A stretch of 64,000 nucleotides of DNA from Candidatus Ruthturnera sp. Tsphm01 (GCA_030142985.1 CP125320.1:129639-193638); one strand, 5' to 3'. Counted from the stretch's first letter, positions 45,481 to 58,700 are shown. Notes: generated by a model not told the origin, from the letters alone. Program-made: numbers and translations.

Positions 45481-46710
45481 ATGAGTGATTTATTAAACAT
45501 TAACGGTGTTACTTGTGCAGCAATCAATGCTGGTATTAAACGTGCACAAAATTCATCAGCAAACTCAAGCACTAAGGATATTGAAAAACTAGATTTGTCT
45601 ATTGTTAGTTTGGAAAAAGGCACACAAACTGCAGCTGTTTTTACGCAAAATGTATTTTGCGCTGCGCCTGTATTGGTGGCAAAAAATCATCTTAATCATA
45701 CTATTAAAGCATTGGTCATTAATAGTGGTAATGCTAATGCAGGTACGGGCTTGGGTAGTGGTAGCATAGGGCTTAAAAATGCTTATAAAGTTTGTGAATT
45801 GGTGGCAAAAGAGTTGGACGTCAAGGCTGAAGAAGTGTTACCATTTTCAACGGGCGTGATTGGGCAAGTGTTGCCTATGGCTTGTTTTGAAGATAATATA
45901 TCTACATTGGCTTTTAGTTTGGCAATAGGCAACTTACCTCAAGTGGCGCAAGCTATTATGACGACTGATTTAGTTGATAAAGTTCATTCCGAACAATTTG
46001 AGATAGATGGTGATTTAATTACCATTACTGGTATTGCTAAAGGTTCAGGTATGATTCGTCCTGATATGGCAACCATGCTTAGTTTTATTTTTACTGATAT
46101 TAAAGCCACTCAGTCTGAATTGCAAAATTGTTTAACTCAAGCAGTTAATCAATCTTTTAATCGCATTACTGTAGATGGCGACACCTCTACTAATGACGCT
46201 TGCACGTTAAGTGCGACTGGTACATCTAGTGTTAAAATTAATGATTGTATGGATGAGTTTCAACAATCACTAAATATTGTAACCAAAACGTTAGCACATA
46301 AAATTATTAAAGATGGTGAAGGTGCAACTAAGTTTGTCGAAGTGTGCGTTAAGGGTGGAATAAGCGCCAAAGATTGTCTTGAAGTAGCCTATACAGTTGC
46401 GCATTCACCTTTGGTTAAAACCGCTTTATTTGCTTCTGATGCAAATTGGGGGAGAATTTTAGCAGCAGTAGGGCGTGCCAATATTCAGTATCTGAAAGTT
46501 GAAGATGTAAGTATTTATTTAGGCGACGTATGTTTGATTAGAGCAGGGGAGTTGAATACTCATTACACTGAAACGCAAGGTGAGGTGCAAATGGCAAAAT
46601 CTGAAATTGTTATCACCATTGAAATTGGCAAAGGAACCTCAAAAGAAAGCGTATGGACAACCGACCTTTCTTATGATTATATAAAAATTAATGCAGAATA
46701 TAGGACCTAG
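45481..46710 (+). CDS. argJ: Glutamate N-acetyltransferase / N-acetylglutamate synthase ArgJ
   Basis: 409 residues. Ornithine acetyltransferase of the cyclic arginine pathway; the proenzyme self-cleaves before the nucleophile Thr in KGSGMIRPDMATMLSF (about residues 183-198). Other marks are NSGNANAGTG, FNRITVDGDTSTND and FASDANWGRILAAVGRA. Intact. It is preceded by a 45410-45440 inverted repeat (ATGCTAT/ATAGCAT) of uncertain role and followed by purU after 5 bp. Confidence 0.95.
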   Translation: MSDLLNINGVTCAAINAGIKRAQNSSANSSTKDIEKLDLSIVSLEKGTQTAAVFTQNVFCAAPVLVAKNHLNHTIKALVINSGNANAGTGLGSGSIGLKNAYKVCELVAKELDVKAEEVLPFSTGVIGQVLPMACFEDNISTLAFSLAIGNLPQVAQAIMTTDLVDKVHSEQFEIDGDLITITGIAKGSGMIRPDMATMLSFIFTDIKATQSELQNCLTQAVNQSFNRITVDGDTSTNDACTLSATGTSSVKINDCMDEFQQSLNIVTKTLAHKIIKDGEGATKFVEVCVKGGISAKDCLEVAYTVAHSPLVKTALFASDANWGRILAAVGRANIQYLKVEDVSIYLGDVCLIRAGELNTHYTETQGEVQMAKSEIVITIEIGKGTSKESVWTTDLSYDYIKINAEYRT

Positions 46711-46715
46711 CTATC

Positions 46716-47567
46716 ATGAGTGTTTATAGACTTTTAATTTCATGTCTAGATGCGCATGGTTTAGTGGCTGTGGTCAGTCAATTTATTTTTAAGCATCAGG
46801 GTAATATTAAGGAGGCTCACCATCACCTTGATGAACAAAACCAACATTTTTTTATGCGCATTGAAATTGAATCAAGTTCTTTATCTTGTTCATTAAGTGA
46901 ATTTAAAGATGCCTTTAGCTTAGTTGCTAATCAATACAATATGGTTTGGCGATTAAGTGATGCAGCGCAGTTAAAAAGAGTATTAGTTATGGGCTCTAAT
47001 TCCTCTCACTGTGTGGCAGATTTATTACACCGATGGCATGAGTCTGAGTTAGAAGGTGAAGTTATTGGTGTTCTTTCAAATCATAGCAAGCTTTCCAAAT
47101 TGACCAGTTGGTATGGTGTGCCATTTAAGCAAGTGAGCATTCATCAAGCAACTAAAAATGATGATATTGCCAAAATGAGTAAAGTGGTAAATACATTCAA
47201 CCCTGATGTGATTGTTTTGGCACGCTATATGCAAATTATCCCTAAAGACCTGTGCAGTCAATACAAAAATAAAATTATTAATATTCATCATAGCTTCTTG
47301 CCATCATTTGCAGGTGCAGATCCATACTCGCGTGCTGCGCAGCGTGGTGTTAAATTAATTGGCGCAACTTGTCATTATGTTACTGACGTATTAGATGAAG
47401 GCCCGATTATTGAACAAGATGTCACCAGGGTGAATCATGGTGATAGTGTTAATGATATGAAGAAAATGGGGCAAGATATTGAGAAAATTACATTAGCAAA
47501 AGGTTTGCAATATCATTTAGAAGACCGAGTATTAACTTGCCATAATAAAACCATTGTGTTTTCTTAA
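46716..47567 (+). CDS. purU: Formyltetrahydrofolate deformylase
   Basis: 283 residues. N-terminal ACT domain (LISCLDAHGLVAVVSQFIF) and C-terminal formyl-transferase fold with NIHHSFLPSFAGADPYSRA and IGATCHYVTDVLDEGPIIEQD; catalytic Asn/His/Asp positions appear present. It releases formate from 10-formyl-THF, balancing one-carbon units. Probably co-transcribed with argJ. Confidence 0.95.
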   Translation: MSVYRLLISCLDAHGLVAVVSQFIFKHQGNIKEAHHHLDEQNQHFFMRIEIESSSLSCSLSEFKDAFSLVANQYNMVWRLSDAAQLKRVLVMGSNSSHCVADLLHRWHESELEGEVIGVLSNHSKLSKLTSWYGVPFKQVSIHQATKNDDIAKMSKVVNTFNPDVIVLARYMQIIPKDLCSQYKNKIINIHHSFLPSFAGADPYSRAAQRGVKLIGATCHYVTDVLDEGPIIEQDVTRVNHGDSVNDMKKMGQDIEKITLAKGLQYHLEDRVLTCHNKTIVFS

Positions 47568-47618
47568 CAGTTGGTTAAAATTGATAACGGTTGGTATTAT
47601 TTCGTAAAATAGTCACTA

Positions 47619-48377
47619 ATGGAATTAGCCCCTTATTTTGAGTTTGTTTTACCGCTGATATTTTTTGTGGTGGCATTTGTGTATTCGTCTATTGGTCTTG
47701 GCGGTGGCTCGTCTTATACAGCACTGATGGTGATTGTTGGCATGAGTGCATTGGTTGTTCCTATGATGTCTTTGTCGCTTAATTTGTTTGTCAGCACTTT
47801 AGGTAGTTATAATTTTTTGCGTAATAAACACGGCAAGTTGTCTATTGTTTTGCCATTTTTGATATCTGCTATACCTTCTGCCTATCTAGGCGGTGCACTG
47901 CACTTATCTAAAACTGTATTTTTATGGGTATTATTAATGTCACTTATTGTGGTGACTGTGCGTATTTATTTTTGGAAAGATGCTAGTTTCAAAGTAGAAC
48001 TAAACCATCAGAAAATCATCATCATCTCTTTAGTTTCTGGTTTGATACTTGGTTTGGTTGCAGGTATTGTTGGTATAGGTGGCGGGATATATTTAATTCC
48101 TATTATTATTATATTTAGAATTGGCTCCCCAAAAGAGGCAGCAGCAACAGCCGCAATCTTTGTTTGGAGTGTGTCATTTTTTGGACTTGTTTCACGCTTG
48201 CAATACAATTCGATTGATTTAACACAGTATATACCACTTATTACAGCAGTTATTATTGGCGGCTTTTTAGGTTCTTATATGGGCTCATTTAGATTTAGCC
48301 CAAAAGCCATGGAAAAAATTCTAGGCCTTATTATTTTGGTAGCGATTGTATTTTTATTTAAGAGGTTATTGTTTTAA
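47619..48377 (+). CDS. TauE/SafE-family sulfite/sulfonate exporter
   Basis: 252 residues, about eight membrane helices. Two related halves each carry the glycine motif of the family: SSIGLGGGSSYTALM (about residues 22-36) and GIVGIGGGIYLIPII (about 152-166). Members move sulfite, sulfoacetate or other small organic anions. In a sulfur-oxidising relative sulfite export is plausible but not shown by context. An IS5-type element lies 32 bp after its stop. Confidence 0.87.
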   Translation: MELAPYFEFVLPLIFFVVAFVYSSIGLGGGSSYTALMVIVGMSALVVPMMSLSLNLFVSTLGSYNFLRNKHGKLSIVLPFLISAIPSAYLGGALHLSKTVFLWVLLMSLIVVTVRIYFWKDASFKVELNHQKIIIISLVSGLILGLVAGIVGIGGGIYLIPIIIIFRIGSPKEAAATAAIFVWSVSFFGLVSRLQYNSIDLTQYIPLITAVIIGGFLGSYMGSFRFSPKAMEKILGLIILVAIVFLFKRLLF

Positions 48378-48409
48378 CTACTTTTAGTATTGTAAATAAA
48401 ATATTATGT

Positions 48410-49627
48410 GAGACCTTTGCATAAATCAACTAAAAACCCAACAATCTAGTAAAATAACACCCAACAAAACTCATTTGCAGATTCTCTTGTTGTAGATCAC
48501 AAATCCCTATCAGAACTTGATGATGTACATAACATCATCAACTGGAACGAGATAGAACAAACACTTTCGAACTTGTATTCTTCTATTAGGGGTGCACCCA
48601 GTTATCCGCCACTGATAATGTTTAAAATCCTAATCCTTCAAGCTTGGTACGGTCTAAGTGATGAGGCGCTAGAAAAGCAAATTGCCAGAGATTTAATGTT
48701 CAGACGTTTTATTGATTTGTCTTTGTCTGAAAATGTGCCTGATCATTCTAGCATTTGGCGTTTCAGGCAACTACTCAGCACCGAGAAATTACTAGCGCCT
48801 CTACTAGAGCAAATCAATACCCATCTTGAACAAAATTCAATCATTGTTTCCTTGGGTTCAATCAACATCATTGATGCCACCGTTATAGAAGCCAAACAAT
48901 CACGCAAGCGTAAAGGCAAGGATGGCAACAACACTCAAGACAAAGAGGCAAAATACAATGTCAAAATAGCAGCCGATGGCAAACGTAAAACCACCTATGG
49001 TTTTAAGATGCACGCCAATACCGATGAAGATGGTTTTGTTAAGAAAATGACTTACACTCCAGGTAATGTACACGACTCACAAGAGTTTGATAAATTATTA
49101 GAGGTAGAACGCACTAACAGTAAAATAAAAACATGTGGACAAGTCTATGCTGATAGCGCTTATGCCAATAAAAACAATGATGAAAAACTAGGCAAAGAAA
49201 ATAATAAAATATTGCACCGTGCCTACAGAAACAAGCCTTTAACCAAGCAACAGAAACAAGAGAATAAACAACGCTCATCCATTCGCTATATTGTTGAGCG
49301 CACTTTTGGACTACTTAAGCTTCATCACGGATTAGCCAAGGCAAGATACCTTGGACTAGAAAGAAACAAAACCAGAGCGCAACTAATTGCCATGAGTCAC
49401 AACCTTAAAACTGGAATGAGCATTTTTAAACAGATGCGAGACTTACAGGATTGTTGCGTCCAATGAGTGGCAAAAGGGTAAAAATAGAAAAATGTGGCGA
49501 TGAAAACTCAGATAAGCAAGATGTTTTTTAGGTTTTTATAGAAAAATAGGGAAAATTTTGAAAATATTTTTGAAAAATTGTAAAAGTTGAAATTAGGATG
49601 GGGAATTATGAATTACGCAAAGGTCTC
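48410..49627 (+). mobile_element. IS5-family insertion sequence, deletion copy
   Basis: 1218 bp, nearly identical to the copy at 17201-18466 but lacking 48 bp. The loss lies between two AACACCCA repeats (17247-17254 and 17295-17302 in the full copy), leaving one. Both terminal repeats (GAGACCTTTGC tips) are present, so it could still be moved in trans. Flanks (ATGT left, ACAA right) show no clear target duplication. Confidence 0.9.
48462..49466 (+). pseudogene. IS5-family transposase lacking its start
   Basis: The frame matches the intact transposase from its eighth codon on, but the ATG and the ribosome-site region were removed by the 48-bp deletion, and an in-frame TAA lies just upstream. 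The first remaining start-like codon is TTG at 48573, giving 297 residues without the N-terminal 43. The rest, with VYADSAYANK and IVERTFGLLK, is intact. Probably little or no product. Confidence 0.8.
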
Positions 49628-49660
49628 ACAAAAAGAAAGGTTATATAGTATTGCTTTTTG

Positions 49661-49731
49661 TAAATATATTGTTTACAATCAACACACTCAATCATAAATG
49701 AATTGTTTACAATTAACTACTAAATTATAAA
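49661..49731 (+). promoter_or_regulatory. Upstream region of the adhesin gene with twin 12-bp boxes
   Basis: ATTGTTTACAAT occurs twice, at 49668-49679 and 49702-49713, 34 bp apart. The first is also the right half of an inverted repeat TGTAAA/TTTACA (49660-49677). TTGTTT (49703-49708) and TATAAA (49726-49731) with a 17-bp gap form a possible promoter over the second box. The arrangement suggests a regulator-controlled promoter. Confidence 0.45.
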
Positions 49732-49747
49732 ATAAATTGGAAAAAAC

Positions 49748-52700
49748 ATGAAAGCCAATAACGCACAAACACCTACACAATTAAAAGCATTACAAGCCAA
49801 GGCGCAAGTTCTTTCTCAAACTTTAAACAAAGAAGTTATTGTTGTCACTAAAGGTGAACAACACGTTAAAGTTAAGCCAGGTTATGCCTACGAACTAAGC
49901 ATCAAAGATGGTGAAATTTTAATTAAAGATTTTGATTTAATTGCTAAAAAAGTAGGTGAAGATTTAGAAGTGTTACTACCTAATGACACTAGTGTTGTGT
50001 TTGATGGATATTTTGAAGTGTGTGCAAGTGATTTATCTTGTTTAGTGTCTTTACCAAGTGAAGGTGGTATGTATCATGTGCTAGAAGGTAACTTTGTAGT
50101 TCTGGCTGACGGTTCGGAAATCGTTCATTTTTATGGCGATGAAACTGCACTATTAGCTATCTCTAACAATCAACCTATGCTTTTTTCTGAAAGTTTTAGC
50201 GAGGTTTATCTCTCTGGAGGTTTTTCACCATTGACATTAATAAGCGGTTTGTCAATAGCAGAGTTGACAGGTTCAGGAGGTTCTGCTACAACCATATATT
50301 TAAGCATTGATAGTTTAATAACTAATGACCTAACCCCAATTATAACAGGCACAGCCATACTCGCTAATGGTGAAACCTTAAGCGTAAGTGTTAATGGGGC
50401 AACCTATAACATTGTTAATGGGGCAACCTATAACAATGTGCAGGTGATAGACAATGTTTGGTCAATTGACACGAAAACAGCAATACCTTCATCAGGAACA
50501 TTAGGAACTTTTGTAGATGGACAAAGTTATGAAGTTGTTGCAACCGTAACAGACGCGGCTGGCAATATCATAAGAAGCGATAACTCAAACAATGAGTTGA
50601 CTATTGATACTACAGCCCCAGGCGCTCCAACCATCAACACAGTATCAAATGATAACCTTATCAATGCAGCTGAGAACGCAGCAGGTTTTGATCTAACTGG
50701 TACAGGTGAAGCTGGCAGTACTATTATTGTTTCAGGATTTGAAACTGGTGTGGCTGACAAATGGACACTCGTTGCTGCAGATGGCACTTGGTCAATTGCA
50801 ATTGTTGATACAGATTTAGCTGATAATGGCTCAAATACTTTAACAGCAACACAAACAGACTCAGTAGGCAACACAAGCCCTGCTGCAACTATAACAATCA
50901 CCACAGATTTAATTGCACCAACAACCCCAAGCGTTGATAGTCTAACAACTAATGATTTAACCCCAACTATAACAGGTACAGCCACACTAACTAATGGTGA
51001 AACCTTAAGCGTAAGTGTTAATGGTGCAATCTATGACAATGTAGAGGTGATAGGCAATGCTTGGTCAATTGACACAGAAACAAAAACACCTTCATCAGGA
51101 GTATTGGGAGCATTTGTAGATGGACAAAGCTATGATATTGTTGCAACCGTAACAGACGTAGCTGGCAATAGTGCAAGCGATAACTCAATCAATGAGTTGA
51201 CTATTGATAATACAGCCTCAAACGCTCCAACCATTGACTCAGTCTCAAATGATGACCTTATCAATGCAGCTGAGAACGCAGCAGGTTTTAATCTAACTGG
51301 TACAGGTGAAGTTGGTAGTACTATTATTGTTTCAGGATTTGAAACTGGTGTGGCTGACAAAACAACAAGCGTTGCTGAAGATGGCACTTGGTCAATTGCA
51401 ATTGTTGATGCAGATTTGGCTGATAATGGCTCAAATACTTTAACAGCAACACAAACAGACTCAGTAGGCAACACAAGCCCTGCTGCAACTAGAACAATCA
51501 CCATAGATTTAATTGCACCAACAACCCCAAGCGTTGATAGTCTAACAACTAATGATTTAACCCCAACTATAACAGGTACAGCCACACTAACTAATGGTGA
51601 AACCTTAAGCGTAAGTGTTAATGGTGCAATCTATGACAATGTAGAGGTGATAGGCAATGCTTGGTCAATTGACACAGAAACAAAAACACCTTCATCAGGA
51701 GTATTGGGAGCATTTGTAGATGGACAAAGCTATGATATTGTTGCAACCGTAACAGACGTAGCTGGCAATAGTGCAAGCGATAACTCAATCAATGAGTTGA
51801 CTATTGATAATACAGCCTCAAACGCTCCAACCATTGACTCAGTCTCAAATGATGACCTTATCAATGCAGCTGAGAACGCAGCAGGTTTTAATCTAACTGG
51901 TACAGGTGAAGTTGGTAGTACTATTATTGTTTCAGGATTTGAAACTGGTGTGGCTGACAAAACAACAAGCGTTGCTGTAGATGGCACTTGGTCAATTGCA
52001 ATTGTTGATGCAGATTTGGCTGATAATGGCTCAAATACTTTAACAGCAACACAAACAGACTCAGTAGGCAACACAAGCCCTGCTGCAACTAGAACAATCA
52101 CCATAGATTTAATTGCACCAACAACCCCAAGCGTTGATAGTCTAACAACTAATGATTTAACCCCAACTATAACAGGTACAGCCACACTAACTAATGGTGA
52201 AACCTTAAGCGTAAGTGTTAATGGTGCAATCTATGACAATGTAGAGGTGATAGGCAATGCTTGGTCAATTGACACAGAAACAAAAACACCTTCATCAGGA
52301 GTATTGGGAGCATTTGTAGATGGACAAAGCTATGATATTGTTGCAACCGTAACAGACGTAGCTGGCAATAGTGCAAGCGATAACTCAATCAATGAGTTGA
52401 CTATTGATAATACAGCCTCAAACGCTCCAACCATTGACTCAGTCTCAAATGATGACCTTATCAATGCAGCTGAGAACGCAGCAGGTTTTAATCTAACTGG
52501 TACAGGTGAAGTTGGTAGTACTATTATTGTTTCAGGATTTGAAACTGGTGTGGCTGACAAAACAACAAGCGTTGCTGTAGATGGCACTTGGTCAATTGCA
52601 ATTGTTGATGCAGATTTGGCTGATAATGGCTCAAATACTTTAACAGCAACACAAACAGACTCAGTAGGCAACACAAGCCCTGCTGCAACTAGAACAATCA

Positions 52701-55700
52701 CCATAGATTTAATTGCACCAACAACCCCAAGCGTTGATAGTCTAACAACTAATGATTTAACCCCAACTATAACAGGTACAGCCACACTAACTAATGGTGA
52801 AACCTTAAGCGTAAGTGTTAATGGTGCAATCTATGACAATGTAGAGGTGATAGGCAATGCTTGGTCAATTGACACAGAAACAAAAACACCTTCATCAGGA
52901 GTATTGGGAGCATTTGTAGATGGACAAAGCTATGATATTGTTGCAACCGTAACAGACGTAGCTGGCAATAGTGCAAGCGATAACTCAATCAATGAGTTGA
53001 CTATTGATAATACAGCCTCAAACGCTCCAACCATTGACTCAGTCTCAAATGATGACCTTATCAATGCAGCTGAGAACGCAGCAGGTTTTAATCTAACTGG
53101 TACAGGTGAAGTTGGTGATTTTATTACTGTTTCAGGATTTGAAGCTGGTGTGGCTGACAAAACAACAAGCGTTGCTGAAGATGGCACTTGGTCAATTGCA
53201 ATTGTTGATACAGATTTAGCTGATAATGGCTCAAATACTTTAACAGCAACACAAACAGACTCAGTAGGCAACACAAGCCCTGCTGCAACTAGAACAATCA
53301 CCACAGATTTAATTGCACCAACAACCCCAAGCGTTGATAGTCTAACAACTAATGATTTAACCCCAACTATAACAGGTACAGCCACACTAACTAATGGTGA
53401 AACCTTAAGCGTAAGTGTTAATGGTGCAATCTATGACAATGTAGAGGTGATAGGCAATGCTTGGTCAATTGACACAGAAACAAAAACACCTTCATCAGGA
53501 GTATTGGGAGCATTTGTAGATGGACAAAGCTATGATATTGTTGCAACCGTAACAGACGTAGCTGGCAATAGTGCAAGCGATAACTCAATCAATGAGTTGA
53601 CTATTGATAATACAGCCTCAAACGCTCCAACCATTGACTCAGTCTCAAATGATGACCTTATCAATGCAGCTGAGAACGCAGCAGGTTTTAATCTAACTGG
53701 TACAGGTGAAGTTGGTGATTTTATTACTGTTTCAGGATTTGAAGCTGGTGTGGCTGACAAAACAACAAGCGTTGCTGAAGATGGCACTTGGTCAATTGCA
53801 ATTGTTGATACAGATTTAGCTGATAATGGCTCAAATACTTTAACAGCAACACAAACAGACTCAGTAGGCAACACAAGCCCTGCTGCAACTAGAACAATCA
53901 CCACAGATTTAATTGCACCAACAACCCCAAGCGTTGATAGTCTAACAACTAATGATTTAACCCCAACTATAACAGGTACAGCCACACTAACTAATGGTGA
54001 AACCTTAAGCGTAAGTGTTAATGGTGCAATCTATGACAATGTAGAAGTGACAGGCAATGCTTGGTCAATTGACACAGAAACAAAAACACCTTCATCAGGA
54101 GTATTGGGAGCATTTGTAGATGGACAAAGCTATGATATTGTTGCAACCGTAACAGACGTAGCTGGCAATAGTGCAAGCGATAACTCAATCAATGAGTTGA
54201 CTATTGATAATACAGCCTCAAACGCTCCAACCATTGACTCAGTCTCAAATGATGACCTTATCAATGCAGCTGAGAACGCAGCAGGTTTTAATCTAACTGG
54301 TACAGGTGAAGTTGGTGATTTTATTACTGTTTCAGGATTTGAAGCTGGTGTGGCTGACAAAACAACAAGCGTTGCTGAAGATGGCACTTGGTCAATTGCA
54401 ATTGTTGATACAGATTTAGCTGATAATGGCTCAAATACTTTAACAGCAACACAAACAGACTCAGTAGGCAACACAAGCCCTGCTGCAACTAGAACAATCA
54501 CCACAGATTTAATTGCACCAACAACCCCAAGCGTTGATAGTCTAACAACTAATGATTTAACCCCAACTATAACAGGTACAGCCACACTAACTAATGGTGA
54601 AACCTTAAGCGTAAGTGTTAATGGTGCAATCTATGACAATGTAGAGGTGATAGGCAATGCTTGGTCAATTGACACAGAAACAAAAACACCTTCATCAGGA
54701 GTATTGGGAGCATTTGTAGATGGACAAAGCTATGATATTGTTGCAACCGTAACAGACGTAGCTGGCAATAGTGCAAGCGATAACTCAATCAATGAGTTGA
54801 CTATTGATAATACAGCCTCAAACGCTCCAACCATTGACTCAGTCTCAAATGATGACCTTATCAATGCAGCTGAGAACGCAGCAGGTTTTAATCTAACTGG
54901 TACAGGTGAAGTTGGTGATTTTATTACTGTTTCAGGATTTGAAGCTGGTGTGGCTGACAAAACAACAAGCGTTGCTGAAGATGGCACTTGGTCAATTGCA
55001 ATTGTTGATACAGATTTAGCTGATAATGGCTCAAATACTTTAACAGCAACACAAACAGACTCAGTAGGCAACACAAGCCCTGCTGCAACTAGAACAATCA
55101 CCACAGATTTAATTGCACCAACAACCCCAAGCGTTGATAGTCTAACAACTAATGATTTAACCCCAACTATAACAGGTACAGCCACACTAACTAATGGTGA
55201 AACCTTAAGCGTAAGTGTTAATGGTGCAATCTATGACAATGTAGAGGTGATAGGCAATGCTTGGTCAATTGACACAGAAACAAAAACACCTTCATCAGGA
55301 GTATTGGGAGCATTTGTAGATGGACAAAGCTATGATATTGTTGCAACCGTAACAGACGTAGCTGGCAATAGTGCAAGCGATAACTCAATCAATGAGTTGA
55401 CTATTGATAATACAGCCTCAAACGCTCCAACCATTGACTCAGTCTCAAATGATGACCTTATCAATGCAGCTGAGAACGCAGCAGGTTTTAATCTAACTGG
55501 TACAGGTGAAGTTGGTGATTTTATTACTGTTTCAGGATTTGAAGCTGGTGTGGCTGACAAAACAACAAGCGTTGCTGAAGATGGCACTTGGTCAATTGCA
55601 ATTGTTGATACAGATTTAGCTGATAATGGCTCAAATACTTTAACAGCAACACAAACAGACTCAGTAGGCAACACAAGCCCTGCTGCAACTAGAACAATCA

Positions 55701-58700
55701 CCACAGATTTAATTGCACCAACAACCCCAAGCGTTGATAGTCTAACAACTAATGATTTAACCCCAACTATAACAGGTACAGCCACACTAACTAATGGTGA
55801 AACCTTAAGCGTAAGTGTTAATGGTGCAATCTATGACAATGTAGAGGTGATAGGCAATGCTTGGTCAATTGACACAGAAACAAAAACACCTTCATCAGGA
55901 GTATTGGGAGCATTTGTAGATGGACAAAGCTATGATATTGTTGCAACCGTAACAGACGTAGCTGGCAATAGTGCAAGCGATAACTCAATCAATGAGTTGA
56001 CTATTGATAATACAGCCTCAAACGCTCCAACCATTGACTCAGTCTCAAATGATGACCTTATCAATGCAGCTGAGAACGCAGCAGGTTTTAATCTAACTGG
56101 TACAGGTGAAGTTGGTGATTTTATTACTGTTTCAGGATTTGAAGCTGGTGTGGCTGACAAAACAACAAGCGTTGCTGAAGATGGCACTTGGTCAATTGCA
56201 ATTGTTGATACAGATTTAGCTGATAATGGCTCAAATACTTTAACAGCAACACAAACAGACTCAGTAGGCAACACAAGCCCTGCTGCAACTAGAACAATCA
56301 CCACAGATTTAATTGCACCAACAACCCCAAGCGTTGATAGTCTAACAACTAATGATTTAACCCCAACTATAACAGGTACAGCCACACTAACTAATGGTGA
56401 AACCTTAAGCGTAAGTGTTAATGGTGCAATCTATGACAATGTAGAGGTGATAGGCAATGCTTGGTCAATTGACACAGAAACAAAAACACCTTCATCAGGA
56501 GTATTGGGAGCATTTGTAGATGGACAAAGCTATGATATTGTTGCAACCGTAACAGACGTAGCTGGCAATAGTGCAAGCGATAACTCAATCAATGAGTTGA
56601 CTATTGATAATACAGCCTCAAACGCTCCAACCATTGACTCAGTCTCAAATGATGACCTTATCAATGCAGCTGAGAACGCAGCAGGTTTTAATCTAACTGG
56701 TACAGGTGAAGTTGGTGATTTTATTACTGTTTCAGGATTTGAAGCTGGTGTGGCTGACAAAACAACAAGCGTTGCTGAAGATGGCACTTGGTCAATTGCA
56801 ATTGTTGATACAGATTTAGCTGATAATGGCTCAAATACTTTAACAGCAACACAAACAGACTCAGTAGGCAACACAAGCCCTGCTGCAACTAGAACAATCA
56901 CCACAGATTTAATTGCACCAACAACCCCAAGCGTTGATAGTCTAACAACTAATGATTTAACCCCAACTATAACAGGTACAGCCACACTAACTAATGGTGA
57001 AACCTTAAGCGTAAGTGTTAATGGTGCAATCTATGACAATGTAGAGGTGATAGGCAATGCTTGGTCAATTGACACAGAAACAAAAACACCTTCATCAGGA
57101 GTATTGGGAGCATTTGTAGATGGACAAAGCTATGATATTGTTGCAACCGTAACAGACGTAGCTGGCAATAGTGCAAGCGATAACTCAATCAATGAGTTGA
57201 CTATTGATAATACAGCCTCAAACGCTCCAACCATTGACTCAGTCTCAAATGATGACCTTATCAATGCAGCTGAGAACGCAGCAGGTTTTAATCTAACTGG
57301 TACAGGTGAAGTTGGTGATTTTATTACTGTTTCAGGATTTGAAGCTGGTGTGGCTGACAAAACAACAAGCGTTGCTGAAGATGGCACTTGGTCAATTGCA
57401 ATTGTTGATACAGATTTAGCTGATAATGGCTCAAATACTTTAACAGCAACACAAACAGACTCAGTAGGCAACACAAGCCCTGCTGCAACTAGAACAATCA
57501 CCACAGATTTAATTGCACCAACAACCCCAAGCGTTGATAGTCTAACAACTAATGATTTAACCCCAACTATAACAGGTACAGCCACACTAACTAATGGTGA
57601 AACCTTAAGCGTAAGTGTTAATGGTGCAATCTATGACAATGTAGAGGTGATAGGCAATGCTTGGTCAATTGACACAGAAACAAAAACACCTTCATCAGGA
57701 GTATTGGGAGCATTTGTAGATGGACAAAGCTATGATATTGTTGCAACCGTAACAGACGTAGCTGGCAATAGTGCAAGCGATAACTCAATCAATGAGTTGA
57801 CTATTGATAATACAGCCTCAAACGCTCCAACCATTGACTCAGTCTCAAATGATGACCTTATCAATGCAGCTGAGAACGCAGCAGGTTTTAATCTAACTGG
57901 TACAGGTGAAGTTGGTGATTTTATTACTGTTTCAGGATTTGAAGCTGGTGTGGCTGACAAAACAACAAGCGTTGCTGAAGATGGCACTTGGTCAATTGCA
58001 ATTGTTGATACAGATTTAGCTGATAATGGCTCAAATACTTTAACAGCAACACAAACAGACTCAGTAGGCAACACAAGCCCTGCTGCAACTAGAACAATCA
58101 CCACAGATTTAATTGCACCAACAACCCCAAGCGTTGATAGTCTAACAACTAATGATTTAACCCCAACTATAACAGGTACAGCCACACTAACTAATGGTGA
58201 AACCTTAAGCGTAAGTGTTAATGGTGCAATCTATGACAATGTAGAGGTGATAGGCAATGCTTGGTCAATTGACACAGAAACAAAAACACCTTCATCAGGA
58301 GTATTGGGAGCATTTGTAGATGGACAAAGCTATGATATTGTTGCAACCGTAACAGACGTAGCTGGCAATAGTGCAAGCGATAACTCAATCAATGAGTTGA
58401 CTATTGATAATACAGCCTCAAACGCTCCAACCATTGACTCAGTCTCAAATGATGACCTTATCAATGCAGCTGAGAACGCAGCAGGTTTTAATCTAACTGG
58501 TACAGGTGAAGTTGGTGATTTTATTACTGTTTCAGGATTTGAAACTGGTGTGGCTGACAAAACAACAAGCGTTGCTGTAGATGGCACTTGGTCAATTGCA
58601 ATTGTTGATGCAGATTTGGCTGATAATGGCTCAAATACTTTAACAGCAACACAAACAGACTCAGTAGGCAACACAAGCCCTGCTGCAACTAGAACAATCA

